Shown: piece by piece, positions 28,400-36,352 of the stretch | Position numbering within the stretch: the stretch's first letter is position 1 | Layout: the number at the start of each line of letters is the position of its first letter | Virus record (IMG/VR): IMGVR_UViG_3300049811_000250 | Span: 1-36,626 of that record | Direction: 5' to 3' (one strand) | Length of the DNA: 36,626 bases | Origin: a virus | Made by a program: the position numbers and the translations under genes | The notes under the pieces: model-generated | What the model was told of the DNA's origin: nothing | Database searches by the model: none | The model's input: only the letters and a program-made list of their open reading frames with translations

Positions 28400-28821
28400 G
28401 CTTGATCGCTGACCTGCCCCGCGTTGCCGAATGGGTCGCCCGCCAGTGCGAGGCCGATCCGCGCAGTGCCAGTGCTGCGATTGGCTGGTTGCGGGATGAC
28501 GACCTGACCGCAGGGGTGTTCTATGAGGACTTCACTGGCGCGAGCATTACGGCAACTATCGCGATGGCTCCGGGCGCTGTTATGCCGAAGGATTTCCTCT
28601 GGACCATTTTCGACTACCCGTTCAACCAGCTCGGGGTTGAAAAGATGGTGGCACTGGTCGCCGAGAACAACTGGAAATCCAAGAATCTGGTTGAAAAGAT
28701 GGGCTTCACGGAAGAAGCACGGATCGGCTGTTACTACCCCGCAGGGGAAGCGATGATAATCTACACACTGTCCAAGGGACTGTGCCGCTTTTTGGAGAAG
28801 GACAATGGGCAAGAAGGCTAA
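28396..28821 (+). CDS. GNAT-like acetyltransferase-fold protein in tail cluster (141 aa)
   Basis: Starts at GTG 28396 with GGGAGGT upstream and a GTGA overlap with the nozzle gene. The 141 residues follow the GNAT fold: VAEWVARQCEADPRSASAAI, GVFYEDFTGASITATIAMAP, FLWTIFDYPFNQLGVEKMVA (beta4-helix3) and LVAENNWKSKNLVEKMGFTE (motif A/B with the typical N-x-x-S-x-x-L/GF pattern), then EARIGCYYPAGEAMIIYTLS. A gene of this type is regularly found in this slot of environmental podovirus tail clusters. The usual R/QxxGxG/A acetyl-CoA loop is not evident, so it may be a structural or degenerate relative rather than an active enzyme. Confidence 0.75.
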   Translation: MSLIADLPRVAEWVARQCEADPRSASAAIGWLRDDDLTAGVFYEDFTGASITATIAMAPGAVMPKDFLWTIFDYPFNQLGVEKMVALVAENNWKSKNLVEKMGFTEEARIGCYYPAGEAMIIYTLSKGLCRFLEKDNGQEG

Positions 28822-29734
28822 GACACCGCAGGCACCGGACTACACCGCGCTTGCTCAACAGCAGGCACAACAGGGTCAGGAAGCATGGAACACCGCGCTC
28901 CAAGCCGGTCGTCCGAACCAGTCCAACCCGTTCGGCTCGCTGACGTGGAACCAAGACCCGACTACCGGCCAATGGACGCAGGACGTAAAGTTCAACCAGC
29001 CGCAGCAGGACATCTTCAACCAGCAGCAGGGCAACCAACAGCAGATCGCCAACATGGGCGGCGCGATGCTCGGCGGCTTCGACACGTCGCAGATTGACTT
29101 CTCTGGTGCGCCGGCAGCGGGTCAGGTGGGTCAGTTCAACCAACAGGCGACCGACCTGTATCGCCAGCTGGGTCAGCCCGACCTCGACCGTGCTCAGGCC
29201 GCCCGTCGCGCCGCCCTTGCCGCCCGTGGCATCTCCGATGTGACCTCGCAGGCCGGCACGAACCTCGAAGCACAGTTGGCCGACCAAACCAACCGCTTCG
29301 GCATGGAGGCCGCGCAGCGCGGCATCGCCCAAGGCAACACTATGTTCGGTCAGCAGAACGCCCTGCGCCAGCAGGAGATCGGCAACATCCTGTCGCAGCG
29401 GCAGGCCAACCTCGGAAACTTGCAAGGGCTGATGGGGCTGACACAGTACATGGGTACGCCGTCGTTCAATCAGGTTAGCACTCCCGCCCCCTACAACACT
29501 GCGAACCTGATGGGCGCTGCCGAGAACCAGTACAAGGCGCAGCTTGACGCGGCCAATGCCAAGAACGCCAGTCGTGGTGGCTTACTCGGCTCTATTGCCG
29601 GCATAGCCGGCACCGCGCTCGGCGGTCCCCTTGGCGGGGCGATTGGTAGCGGCATTGGCGGCCTGTTTGGCGGCTCGGGTGGTGGGGTGCAATCCGGTAT
29701 GGTCAACAACCTTCCCGATTATCTGTTGAGGTAA
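28805..29734 (+). CDS. Ejection-type virion protein with C-terminal glycine zipper (309 aa)
   Basis: A 309-residue protein, ATG 28805, overlapping the upstream gene by 17 nt. It begins MGKKAKTPQAPDYTALAQQQ and is extremely rich in Gln, Ala and Asn, with helical stretches (LDRAQAARRAALAARGISDV). The C terminus has a glycine-zipper membrane-inserting region (GLLGSIAGIAGTALGGPLGG...GGLFGGSGG). This composition is characteristic of podovirus inner or ejected proteins that enter the host envelope ahead of DNA. It is the first of three such genes. No enzymatic motif is seen. Confidence 0.75.
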   Translation: MGKKAKTPQAPDYTALAQQQAQQGQEAWNTALQAGRPNQSNPFGSLTWNQDPTTGQWTQDVKFNQPQQDIFNQQQGNQQQIANMGGAMLGGFDTSQIDFSGAPAAGQVGQFNQQATDLYRQLGQPDLDRAQAARRAALAARGISDVTSQAGTNLEAQLADQTNRFGMEAAQRGIAQGNTMFGQQNALRQQEIGNILSQRQANLGNLQGLMGLTQYMGTPSFNQVSTPAPYNTANLMGAAENQYKAQLDAANAKNASRGGLLGSIAGIAGTALGGPLGGAIGSGIGGLFGGSGGGVQSGMVNNLPDYLLR

Positions 29735-29738
29735 GAGC

Positions 29739-30887
29739 ATGGCACAAGGCACTATCTCCCCCATCTACGACACCGAACTGGAAAACATTCGGAGTCAACT
29801 GGCCTACGCCGATGCACTCCGCAAGAAGTCACTTGACTCGGGCGGTCAGATGGTCGGCAACATCTACGTCACCAAGAATCCTTGGCTGAACTTCGCAGAG
29901 GGTCTTGCCGGCGGCGCAGTCAATCGTTACCAGCGCGACAAGCAGACCGGCTTGGAGCGGCAAATGGAGCAGGGTCGGCAGGACTGGCTTGGCCAGATGC
30001 CGGCTGCGGAAGCCGCGCAAGTCTACGACCCCGCCAATACGCCGGGAACTGGCCCATTGGACACAACGCAGATGCTGCCCAAGTCGGCCAAGCAATACGG
30101 GCAGGAAATGACCACTTGGGGCATGCAGGCTCCGCGCGGGATGGAGGGCGTGCAACAGTTCGCGCTTCAGCAGGCGATGACCGCTCCGCAGCGTGAGCAA
30201 GCGCGGCAGGAGCAAATTGCTGCACAAGAGCAGGCACGCCAAGAACGGCTTATTGCCGAACGTGAGAAGCGTGACTGGCAGGCGCAGCAAGACGAGAAGT
30301 ACAAGCGGACGTTTGAGCAAATGCTGACGCTCAAGCAGACGCCCTCCGTCAATATCTCGTTGAGCAATCGGGACGGCAAAGGCGCAGACGATGGCAAACC
30401 GCTATCCGGCCCGCAAGAGCGCGCAGCCCTGGAGCTTGGTGGTAACTACCAAACGCTAGGCATTTTGGCAGATACGTTCCGCGATGAGTATGCCGGTGGC
30501 CCTGGTAAAATCCTTCAGCGTGCAGCGGGTGGACTTGTAGGCGGCTTGGCGCCTAAAGATACGCAAGCAATGACGCGTTGGTGGGCTGACCAAGCTATGT
30601 ATGATGAGCTGCCGCAGCGTAATGCTTTGTTTGGCGCTACGTTGACGCCCAATGAGCAACGCGCATGGCGCGAGGCAGCTATCAGTCCCAACTTGTCGCC
30701 TGCGGTTATTCGTGAGCGGCTGGCAAAGCGGAAAGAGCTGTATGAGCGGTCTGCTGCCCGTATGCGCGCCTCAGCTGTAGCAGGCGGCAAGTCTGGTGCA
30801 CAGTTTGACGCAGCCACTGGTATTGGTGCGCCGCGGCCTGCCGCCCCCACAGGCGACGGTGAGTTCAAAGTCTTGGGCGTGAGGTAA
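29739..30887 (+). CDS. Internal virion/ejection protein (382 aa)
   Basis: A 382-residue helical protein, ATG 29739, 4 nt after the preceding gene. It has an N-terminal region IYDTELENIRSQLAYADALR and a segment NPWLNFAEGLAGGAVNRYQR, then a long Gln/Arg/Glu coiled coil (PQREQARQEQIAAQEQARQE, LIAEREKRDWQAQQDEKYKR), and a compact C-terminal domain (LGGNYQTLGILADTFRDEYA, TRWWADQAMYDELPQRNALF, ATLTPNEQRAWREAAISPNL). Proteins of this layout are conserved in podovirus ejection modules. No catalytic motif identified. GC content drops at about 30430, where codon use also shifts, suggesting module exchange within the gene. Confidence 0.75.
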   Translation: MAQGTISPIYDTELENIRSQLAYADALRKKSLDSGGQMVGNIYVTKNPWLNFAEGLAGGAVNRYQRDKQTGLERQMEQGRQDWLGQMPAAEAAQVYDPANTPGTGPLDTTQMLPKSAKQYGQEMTTWGMQAPRGMEGVQQFALQQAMTAPQREQARQEQIAAQEQARQERLIAEREKRDWQAQQDEKYKRTFEQMLTLKQTPSVNISLSNRDGKGADDGKPLSGPQERAALELGGNYQTLGILADTFRDEYAGGPGKILQRAAGGLVGGLAPKDTQAMTRWWADQAMYDELPQRNALFGATLTPNEQRAWREAAISPNLSPAVIRERLAKRKELYERSAARMRASAVAGGKSGAQFDAATGIGAPRPAAPTGDGEFKVLGVR

Positions 30888-30891
30888 TCGA

Positions 30892-32496
30892 ATGCCCGTC
30901 TACACAGTCGAGTTAAACGGCAAAACGTTCGATATCGAAGGTCCTGCCGGAGCATCTATTGCGCAACTGAAGGCCGCTGCGCAAGCGCACGACGCGTCCT
31001 CGAGCGCGCCGAAAGAGAATACGCTAGTTCAGGAAGCCGGTCGGCAACTTGGGCTTAGCGCGCGGGCTGCTGCCAATGTAGTCGCCTCCCCGCTCACGCT
31101 GGGCGGTAACTTTATCGGCAAGACTGTCAATGCACTGGCAGGTCAAGAAGTGTTCAAGCCATCGACGGATGTAGTAGACGCATGGCTGACCAAAGCAGGT
31201 CTTCCCCAAGCAGAGCGGCCGATCGAGAAGTTCACCCAAGACGTTGCCAAGTCTGCGCCAGCTTTGGCTATTCCGGCGGGCGCTGCGCCCCAAGTGGCAG
31301 GCAATGCATTGGTTGGTGCTACGCTGGCGCCTAGCGGCGAGGAGGCAACCGGCGCGGCTGGCGGTGCATTTGGCGGGCTGCTCGGTCATGTCCTCCCCAA
31401 GGCGATTTCCAAGGGCTTGCCCGGCGTCAGCCCGCAAGCGCGGCAGTTGATGGATACTACCAATGTCCAACCCACTGTGGGCATGGCGATCCCGCGTCTG
31501 AAGGCCGCCGAGGAGTTCTTGACCGGCGTCCCGCTCGTGGGTGAGGCGGCACGTAGCGCAAGGCAACGGGCGATTGGTGAGTTCTCCACGGAGGCTATCT
31601 CCCGCGCTGTCCCCCGCATGCCTGCGGGTCAGTTCAAGGGCAAGGGGCCCTTTGAGCAGATTGACGCTGCCAATGATTACGTCAGCCAGATGTTCTACGA
31701 CACGCTGCCCAAAGTTATGCCTGAAGCGCCTAGCGGCGCGTACTCAGGGCTTGGTGGTTCGCGACTCAGTCCGTCTGCGGCCAGCTTTGAAGCAGGGTAT
31801 CAAAAGGCACTACAAAACAGTTACCTCACGGACGCGCAGCGTGACATAATTAAGCGTGTCTACGCGGACCGTGGGCCCAAAATCTCAAGCTACACAGGCG
31901 AGCAGCTCAAGACGCTGGACGCAGAGCTTGGCGAGCAAATTCGGAAGTACCAGCGGGGTGCTGGAACATCAGACCTTGCAGACGCACTTGCCGAAATGCA
32001 GCTGGGCTTGCGGCAAGGTATTGAGCAGCGCCTGCCGCCCGATATGCAGGGAACGTTGTCCGAAGCTAACCGTGCCTACCGGGAGTTGATTGCCCTAAAT
32101 GATGCAGCATCTAAATCGCCTGAGCTGGTTGTTACGCCGCAGCGCCTTGCAAAGGCCATGGCGGCGCGGGACAAGAAGCCTGTCACCAGGCTCCAAGGGC
32201 CTACTGCTGAGTTCGTACGTGGAGCTGAAAGCGTGATCCCCAACTCGCCAGGCGCACGCGGCATCTCCAGCCCTGGCTTGACCAGCGCAGCTGCTGGTAC
32301 GGGTTTGGCGTTGCTGTTTGACAAGCTGCCAGCGTTGCTTGCTGCCGGCGGTGGTGCGTTTGCAGGATCTACCCGCCCAGCGCAAGCTGCACTGACGGGT
32401 AACCTAGCCCTTCAGCGGGCGCTTCGCCGTCAGCTTGAAACTAGCCCAACAATACTTCCTGCGCTTACTGGTGCAGCGTTCAGAGAGGATGAGTAA
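30892..32496 (+). CDS. Internal virion/ejection protein with hydrophobic segments (534 aa)
   Basis: A 534-residue protein, ATG 30892. The first 35 residues (MPVYTVELNGKTFDIEGPAG, ASIAQLKAAAQAHDA) form a small ubiquitin-like/sheet-helix module often found at the start of phage ejection proteins. A long middle follows with Ala/Gly-rich hydrophobic stretches (APALAIPAGAAPQVAGNALV, GAAGGAFGGLLGHVLPKAI) able to enter membranes, helical segments, and a C-terminal Gly/Ala hydrophobic region (GLTSAAAGTGLALLFDKLPA). It completes the ejection set after the two preceding genes and overlaps the tail fibre start by 1 nt (TAATG). No lytic transglycosylase or peptidase motif is visible. Confidence 0.75.
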   Translation: MPVYTVELNGKTFDIEGPAGASIAQLKAAAQAHDASSSAPKENTLVQEAGRQLGLSARAAANVVASPLTLGGNFIGKTVNALAGQEVFKPSTDVVDAWLTKAGLPQAERPIEKFTQDVAKSAPALAIPAGAAPQVAGNALVGATLAPSGEEATGAAGGAFGGLLGHVLPKAISKGLPGVSPQARQLMDTTNVQPTVGMAIPRLKAAEEFLTGVPLVGEAARSARQRAIGEFSTEAISRAVPRMPAGQFKGKGPFEQIDAANDYVSQMFYDTLPKVMPEAPSGAYSGLGGSRLSPSAASFEAGYQKALQNSYLTDAQRDIIKRVYADRGPKISSYTGEQLKTLDAELGEQIRKYQRGAGTSDLADALAEMQLGLRQGIEQRLPPDMQGTLSEANRAYRELIALNDAASKSPELVVTPQRLAKAMAARDKKPVTRLQGPTAEFVRGAESVIPNSPGARGISSPGLTSAAAGTGLALLFDKLPALLAAGGGAFAGSTRPAQAALTGNLALQRALRRQLETSPTILPALTGAAFREDE

Positions 32497-34916
32497 TGCC
32501 ACGTAATAGTCAAGGACTCTACACCCTGCCGCTGCCGCCGGTCGTCCCCGGCACCCTGATCGAAACGACGTGGGCGAACCCGACTACGCAGGACATCGCC
32601 GACGCGCTGACCGCCAGCCTGCCGCGTGACGGTAGCGCCCCGATGGTCGGCCCGCTGATCCTGCGTGCCGATCCCCCGACGCAGCCCCGCGAGGCGATCA
32701 GCAAGGGCTACCTCGAACAGTTCCTTGCCTACGCCACCGGGATGCCGGTCGGCTCGGTGTTCGCCTTCGCTGCCGCAGCGGCTCCTGCCGGCTACCTGCT
32801 CTGTAACGGGCAGGCGGTCAGCCGCACGACCTACGCTGCGCTGTGGGCAGTGATCGGCACCACCTACGGCAGCGGCGACGGCAGCACGACTTTCAACGTC
32901 CCCGACATGCGCGGCGAGTTCATTCGCGGCAAGCCGGATGGTCGCCCGCTGGGGAACAAGCAGGCTGGTTCGTTCGCTGCTCACACGCACGGGGTCAGTG
33001 ATCCCGGCCACGGGCATACCGGCGTAGCCGCTGCCCACACGCACCCGCTGAACGCCCACACGCACGGTGTCAATGACCCCGGCCATTCGCACTCCTCCAC
33101 GGGCATGTACGCCGCCGAGGACTCGGACGGTTCTGGCGTTACTGACTACTACCCGAACACCATCCAGACCGGCGCATCGCTGACCGGCATCAGCGTCCAA
33201 GCCGCAGGCGACTTCGGCATGGGCGCTTCGGCTCCCGGCGTGACGGTCAACGCCAACACCACCGGCATCACCCTCGGTGCGACGGGTGGAACCGAAACGG
33301 TGCCGCAGAACATCGCACTGGACTACTACATCAAGGCCATTGACGACGCGACACAGTCGACCTCTATCACCGGCATCACGTCCTCCGACGAGCAGATGAT
33401 CGGGGTCGACAACACCAATCCGGTCGTGCCGCATCTGGTCATCCACTCCAACGTGGCGTTTGGCACCGTCAAACTCGACGCCAGTGGCAGGGTTCCGTTG
33501 AACCTGATCCCGAACGACGGGGCTATGAACCTGCTCGGGTACTTCGACGCGAGTACCAATCAGAATCCGTCTGAAAAGTACCCCGCCACCACGTTCAACA
33601 GTGGGGATACCTACGTCATCAGCGTCACCGGCACCATCGACGTATTCGATCCGGCTACGCTGGTGTCGTCGCCGACCATCGTGACTGTCGGCTCTATGTT
33701 GCAGTACGTCGATGACAGTCCGACCAACCCTACTGGCTGGTACTACACGGTCGTCACTTCCAGCACCGTCGCCTCGCAGATTTCCTTCGTGCCGTCCGGT
33801 ACGGTGCAGGCGACCAATGTGCAGGCGGCCATCGACGAGGTTGCATCCGAGAAGGTCGCCAAGTCCGGCGACACGATGACGGGGCCACTGACCAACACCA
33901 ATGCGATCTTTGTTCAGACCACTGCACCGAGCATCCCTGCTGTATGGGTTGGTCACAGCGAAGGAAATCAACGTTATATTGGATACAACAATCCCACTAG
34001 TGACCTTGTTTTTAACAACGTCGCTAATGATAACATTGTCGCCGGTATTTCAAATGAGGTAGTGCCTACAAATGCGTACCATTTGACTCGCAAGGATTAC
34101 GTCGACAATAACATTGCAGTGGCTAAAGTTGCAGCGAACGTTGCCTTCACGCCAAGTGGAACCATTTCCGCTGCGAACGTGCAGTCGGCGATTCAGGAAT
34201 TGGATACCGACACGCAAAACTCTCTTGCTTCCAAGGTCTCCAAGTCCGGCGACACCATGACCGGACTGCTTGTACTGCCAGAATCCAGATTTCAGAGTTC
34301 AGGAGACCCCAAGATTGAATTTAACATTCCCGGCGTTGCAGCGCAGCTTGGGTACTTGGAAGCAAACGGCTTTACATGGGGGCAGTCCAACGGAGCGGGT
34401 TCTTTGCTCTCTCCGAGCTATAAGGTCAATGCAGACAATTCCGTTGTTTTTTACCAACCAATACGCGGCACATTCGGCAGTACCTCTGGCACACTACTTC
34501 GCACCTATTCCGGCCCCGGTTCTCAATTGGGTTTCACCTACAACGGGGCAAACCTTGTTGCGAATGTCGACAACTCCATCGAAATCATTCTGCAGTCGGC
34601 ATCAGATGCCCGCATCAAGGACAACGTTCGCCCTGTTGAGGATGCGTTGCCGTTGGTGGCAGCATTGAAACCGTGCCGGTTTAGGTACAAGACCAGTGGG
34701 GAAGAGTCCATCGGGTTCATCGCGCAAGAGTTTGGTGAGGTCATTCCAGAGCTTCGCCACATCACACAGAAACAGCCTGTTGACGGGGCCATGCCGGTTG
34801 ATGACAAGGACGGTAATATGCAGAGCATCAATTACGGCCAGCTTACGGCGGTATTGGTCAAAGCCATTCAAGAACTCAGCGCCAAGGTCGCCGACTTGGA
34901 GGCCCGTCTGCCGTGA
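32496..34916 (+). CDS. Tail fibre with collar domain, HxH cluster and S74 chaperone
   Basis: An 806-residue receptor-binding fibre. Residues about 80-145 are a phage tail-collar domain (MPVGSVFAFAAAAAPAGYLL, CNGQAVSRTTYAALWAVIG, FNVPDMRGEFIRG). Residues 163-199 carry five HxH motifs (HTH, HGH, HTH, HTH, HSH), as in metal-binding fibres such as T4 gp37. Two copies of a ~45-residue unit (F.PSGT..A.NVQ.AI.E...KV.KSGDTMTG.L) lie near 429 and 548. The C-terminal ~105 residues form an intramolecular S74 chaperone: SASDARIKDNVRPVEDALPL and GFIAQEFGEVIPEL, expected to self-cleave before trimer release. GC content falls after about 33900, a sign of exchange of the receptor-binding half. GTGA overlap with the next gene. 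Confidence 0.92.
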   Translation: MPRNSQGLYTLPLPPVVPGTLIETTWANPTTQDIADALTASLPRDGSAPMVGPLILRADPPTQPREAISKGYLEQFLAYATGMPVGSVFAFAAAAAPAGYLLCNGQAVSRTTYAALWAVIGTTYGSGDGSTTFNVPDMRGEFIRGKPDGRPLGNKQAGSFAAHTHGVSDPGHGHTGVAAAHTHPLNAHTHGVNDPGHSHSSTGMYAAEDSDGSGVTDYYPNTIQTGASLTGISVQAAGDFGMGASAPGVTVNANTTGITLGATGGTETVPQNIALDYYIKAIDDATQSTSITGITSSDEQMIGVDNTNPVVPHLVIHSNVAFGTVKLDASGRVPLNLIPNDGAMNLLGYFDASTNQNPSEKYPATTFNSGDTYVISVTGTIDVFDPATLVSSPTIVTVGSMLQYVDDSPTNPTGWYYTVVTSSTVASQISFVPSGTVQATNVQAAIDEVASEKVAKSGDTMTGPLTNTNAIFVQTTAPSIPAVWVGHSEGNQRYIGYNNPTSDLVFNNVANDNIVAGISNEVVPTNAYHLTRKDYVDNNIAVAKVAANVAFTPSGTISAANVQSAIQELDTDTQNSLASKVSKSGDTMTGLLVLPESRFQSSGDPKIEFNIPGVAAQLGYLEANGFTWGQSNGAGSLLSPSYKVNADNSVVFYQPIRGTFGSTSGTLLRTYSGPGSQLGFTYNGANLVANVDNSIEIILQSASDARIKDNVRPVEDALPLVAALKPCRFRYKTSGEESIGFIAQEFGEVIPELRHITQKQPVDGAMPVDDKDGNMQSINYGQLTAVLVKAIQELSAKVADLEARLP

Positions 34917-35128
34917 AACTCGCTTTGCCGATTCTCGTTACTGTACTCGCCATGTCGTTAGGCATAACTGGCTGCACCACGCCTAATGCAAGTCAGTGGT
35001 GCATCGGCTCCTGTGTTTTATCAACCCCACCCAACCTTCCCATTAAGGAGAAACAAAATGAAATTCCTGCTCCCGCTGTTCCTGCTGTTCTCCCTGTCCC
35101 TGCCGACCTCGGCGCAGGACAAGGCTGA
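34913..35128 (+). CDS. Small Pro-rich lipoprotein (71 aa)
   Basis: A 71-residue lipoprotein starting at GTG 34913 in the tail-fibre stop (GTGA). The signal peptide MKLALPILVTVLAMSLGITG ends in a lipobox ITG-C21. The mature part is short and rich in Pro and Ala at its end (NEIPAPAVPAVLPVPADLGA). Its last 24 codons overlap the next gene in another frame. That architecture (small Pro-rich outer-membrane lipoprotein, out-of-frame overlap) recalls Rz1 spanins, but the partner lacks Rz features. Lipoproteins placed after the fibre gene can also block receptor reuse (Cor/Llp type). The C-terminal part could be fortuitous if translation mainly uses the next gene. Confidence 0.55.
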   Translation: MKLALPILVTVLAMSLGITGCTTPNASQWCIGSCVLSTPPNLPIKEKQNEIPAPAVPAVLPVPADLGAGQG

Positions 35129-35342
35129 ACTCACCCCGCTCCAGAAGCTGAACGTCGCCAACGGACTGACCGCAGTCATCGTCGGCCCCGTCGCCTTCCC
35201 CGCTGCCATGCTGTCGGGCCAGAAGGAGGGTCTGTGCAACGTACTGGGCGGCACCTACACGCCGAACAGCGACGGCAAAGATCAATGTCCTGGTGGTGTT
35301 TGGCTCCGCATCATTCCCTACCTTGCGGAGAGGAAGCAATGA
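35058..35342 (+). CDS. Small secreted protein with signal peptide (94 aa)
   Basis: A 94-residue protein from ATG 35058 with AAGGAG upstream, the strongest ribosome site in this region. Residues 1-19 (MKFLLPLFLLFSLSLPTSA) are a clear signal peptide with cleavage at TSA-Q. The mature part has LTPLQKLNVANGLTAVIVGP, a moderately hydrophobic segment, and two Cys (EGLCNVL, DQCPGG) that could form a disulphide in the periplasm. No family recognised. Position after the tail fibre is a common place for lysis or superinfection-exclusion genes, so it is a candidate for either. Overlaps the next gene by 4 nt (ATGA). Confidence 0.7.
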   Translation: MKFLLPLFLLFSLSLPTSAQDKAELTPLQKLNVANGLTAVIVGPVAFPAAMLSGQKEGLCNVLGGTYTPNSDGKDQCPGGVWLRIIPYLAERKQ

Positions 35343-35548
35343 ACGAGCAACAGTTGAAGACGCCGGGGGCGCTGCAGGCCATCGTCAATGCCCTCCGCAA
35401 CGTGGCTGGCATGCAACCCCAGCAGACGCCGGGACGGGCCATGCAAGTCGCCCCCGGTCGTGACATCCAGATCAGAGCCGCAGAAGCGGGGATGACGCCG
35501 GAGGAGTATCTGCGCGCCCAGCAGATGCAGCAGCAGATGCCTCGGTAG
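35339..35548 (+). CDS. Hypothetical Gln-rich protein, last gene of late operon (69 aa)
   Basis: A 69-residue protein from ATG 35339 overlapping the upstream stop (ATGA). It is Gln/Ala/Pro-rich (MNEQQLKTPGALQAIVNALR, MTPEEYLRAQQMQQQMPR) with two predicted helices and no signal or membrane segment. Its 3' end overlaps, in antisense, the last 77 nt of the convergent 53-aa leftward gene. Function unknown; the composition resembles the virion-associated proteins of the late module. Confidence 0.6.
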   Translation: MNEQQLKTPGALQAIVNALRNVAGMQPQQTPGRAMQVAPGRDIQIRAAEAGMTPEEYLRAQQMQQQMPR

Positions 35549-35633
35549 CTTGCCTCCAGCCCTCCCGGTAGCCGTCATACCAGAGGGAAACGAGGATGTA
35601 GAGGGCAGCGACTGTGAAGGCGAGGGTCTTCAT
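35472..35633 (-). CDS. Small membrane protein, last gene of leftward operon (53 aa)
   Basis: A 53-residue protein starting at ATG 35633, overlapping the zinc-finger gene stop by ATGA, which supports its being real. It begins MKTLAFTVAALYILVSLWYD (one transmembrane helix or uncleaved signal) then GYREGWRQATEASAAASA and a short Pro-rich tail. The last 77 nt lie antisense to the end of the rightward late operon, so the two converging arms overlap here and no terminator is visible. The N-in membrane helix with a short external tail could be a small holin or spanin-like protein, but this is speculation. Confidence 0.55.
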   Translation of the reverse strand: MKTLAFTVAALYILVSLWYDGYREGWRQATEASAAASAGRADTPPASSPLLRL

Positions 35634-35866
35634 TTGTCCCTGCCCTTTAACTTGCGAAGCAGGTCGTTATTTTTCAGCACGTTTTCTGCCACGGCTTTGA
35701 CGAAGGCCTGTTTTACCCGGCGCTCCAGACAGGCAGCGCACAGCCAGCGGCGGGTCTTGCCGGTGACGATCCACTCACCGCCGTCCACAGGCGCATCGCC
35801 CATGTGATTCGAGCACCAGCGGCGGTGACTGTTGAATAGGTGGTCAGGTGGATTGTTCTGCCTCAT
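35630..35866 (-). CDS. Small zinc-ribbon-like protein (78 aa)
   Basis: A 78-residue protein; ATG 35866 overlaps the previous stop (CCATGA), so it is preferred over the longer frame. It has a likely zinc site formed by WCSNH near residue 18 and WLCAACLERR near residue 47 (C..H ... C..C), followed by a basic helical C terminus (VKAVAENVLKNNDLLRKLKG). Small C.NH/C..C proteins are common in phage genomes as DNA- or RNA-binding factors of unknown target. It is coupled to both neighbouring genes. Confidence 0.7.
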   Translation of the reverse strand: MRQNNPPDHLFNSHRRWCSNHMGDAPVDGGEWIVTGKTRRWLCAACLERRVKQAFVKAVAENVLKNNDLLRKLKGRDK

Positions 35867-36258
35867 GGCTGGCCTTTCATTGCGGCGTCGATGGCGGCGC
35901 TTGGTTGCGCGTCGCGTAACGGGGATCCTACTGCACCGCCCTCCGCGCAAAACCGTAGGATTGTTTTTGCCCATTCTTCCTTGCGATGTCGCGCAGCAAA
36001 AAGTCGGCAGTTTTCAAGCGAGTTGCCCTGCGCGGGTTGCGCCTTGAGCGCGGCGAGTTCTTCTTGCAGCCGCTCGATTTTTACGGCTGCGTCGTGGCGC
36101 TTTCCGTCGACAATCCCGTGGCAGGTTTCGCAGTCTTCCCATCCGCTGGCCTTTAGGTCGTTTCGCTCGGCCCGCAGCCGGCGAATCTCTGCCGCTGCTT
36201 CCTTGCCGATGGAGTCTTCGGCCATCTGCTCTAACCGTTGAATCAGATCGTCAGTCAT
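35863..36258 (-). CDS. Hypothetical coiled-coil protein with CxxC (131 aa)
   Basis: A 131-residue protein starting at ATG 36258 inside the end of the upstream 33-aa gene. N-terminal MTDDLIQRLEQMAEDSIGKE then AAEIRRLRAERNDLK is a coiled coil; DCETCHGIVDGKRHD has a CxxCH pair that might bind a metal; a second coiled coil (IERLQEELAALKAQ) follows; the C terminus includes ENCRLFAARHRKEEWAKTIL. Such small proteins (ERND.K plus C..C) are common in Gram-negative phage accessory operons, sometimes grouped with restriction-alleviation (Lar-like) proteins, but I cannot assign that here. Confidence 0.7.
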   Translation of the reverse strand: MTDDLIQRLEQMAEDSIGKEAAAEIRRLRAERNDLKASGWEDCETCHGIVDGKRHDAAVKIERLQEELAALKAQPAQGNSLENCRLFAARHRKEEWAKTILRFCAEGGAVGSPLRDAQPSAAIDAAMKGQP

Positions 36259-36352
36259 CGCTTCCGCTCCAATAATCGTTTCCGACACAACACATTGCCC
36301 AAGCAATGCCTCCGATGAACGTAACCAGAACTACCCAAAATAAAAAACTCAT
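36251..36352 (-). CDS. Tiny membrane protein (33 aa)
   Basis: A 33-residue protein from ATG 36352, overlapping the stop of the junction-spanning gene (ATGA) and the start of the 131-aa gene. It is MSFLFWVVLVTFIGGIAWAM then CCVGNDYWSGSDD: one transmembrane helix with a short acidic tail. The coupling at both ends, rather than any homology, supports its being real. Function unknown. Confidence 0.6.
   Translation of the reverse strand: MSFLFWVVLVTFIGGIAWAMCCVGNDYWSGSDD

Noticed and set aside
32430-33971. 513-codon open frame antisense to the tail fibre
   Set aside because: Arg/Val/Gly-rich nonsense-like product opposite a clearly recognised fibre with collar and S74 domains.
32496-34916. Diversity-generating retroelement target in the tail fibre
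   Set aside because: No reverse transcriptase gene and no template/variable repeat pair could be found; the internal 45-residue repeats lack adenine-specific variation.
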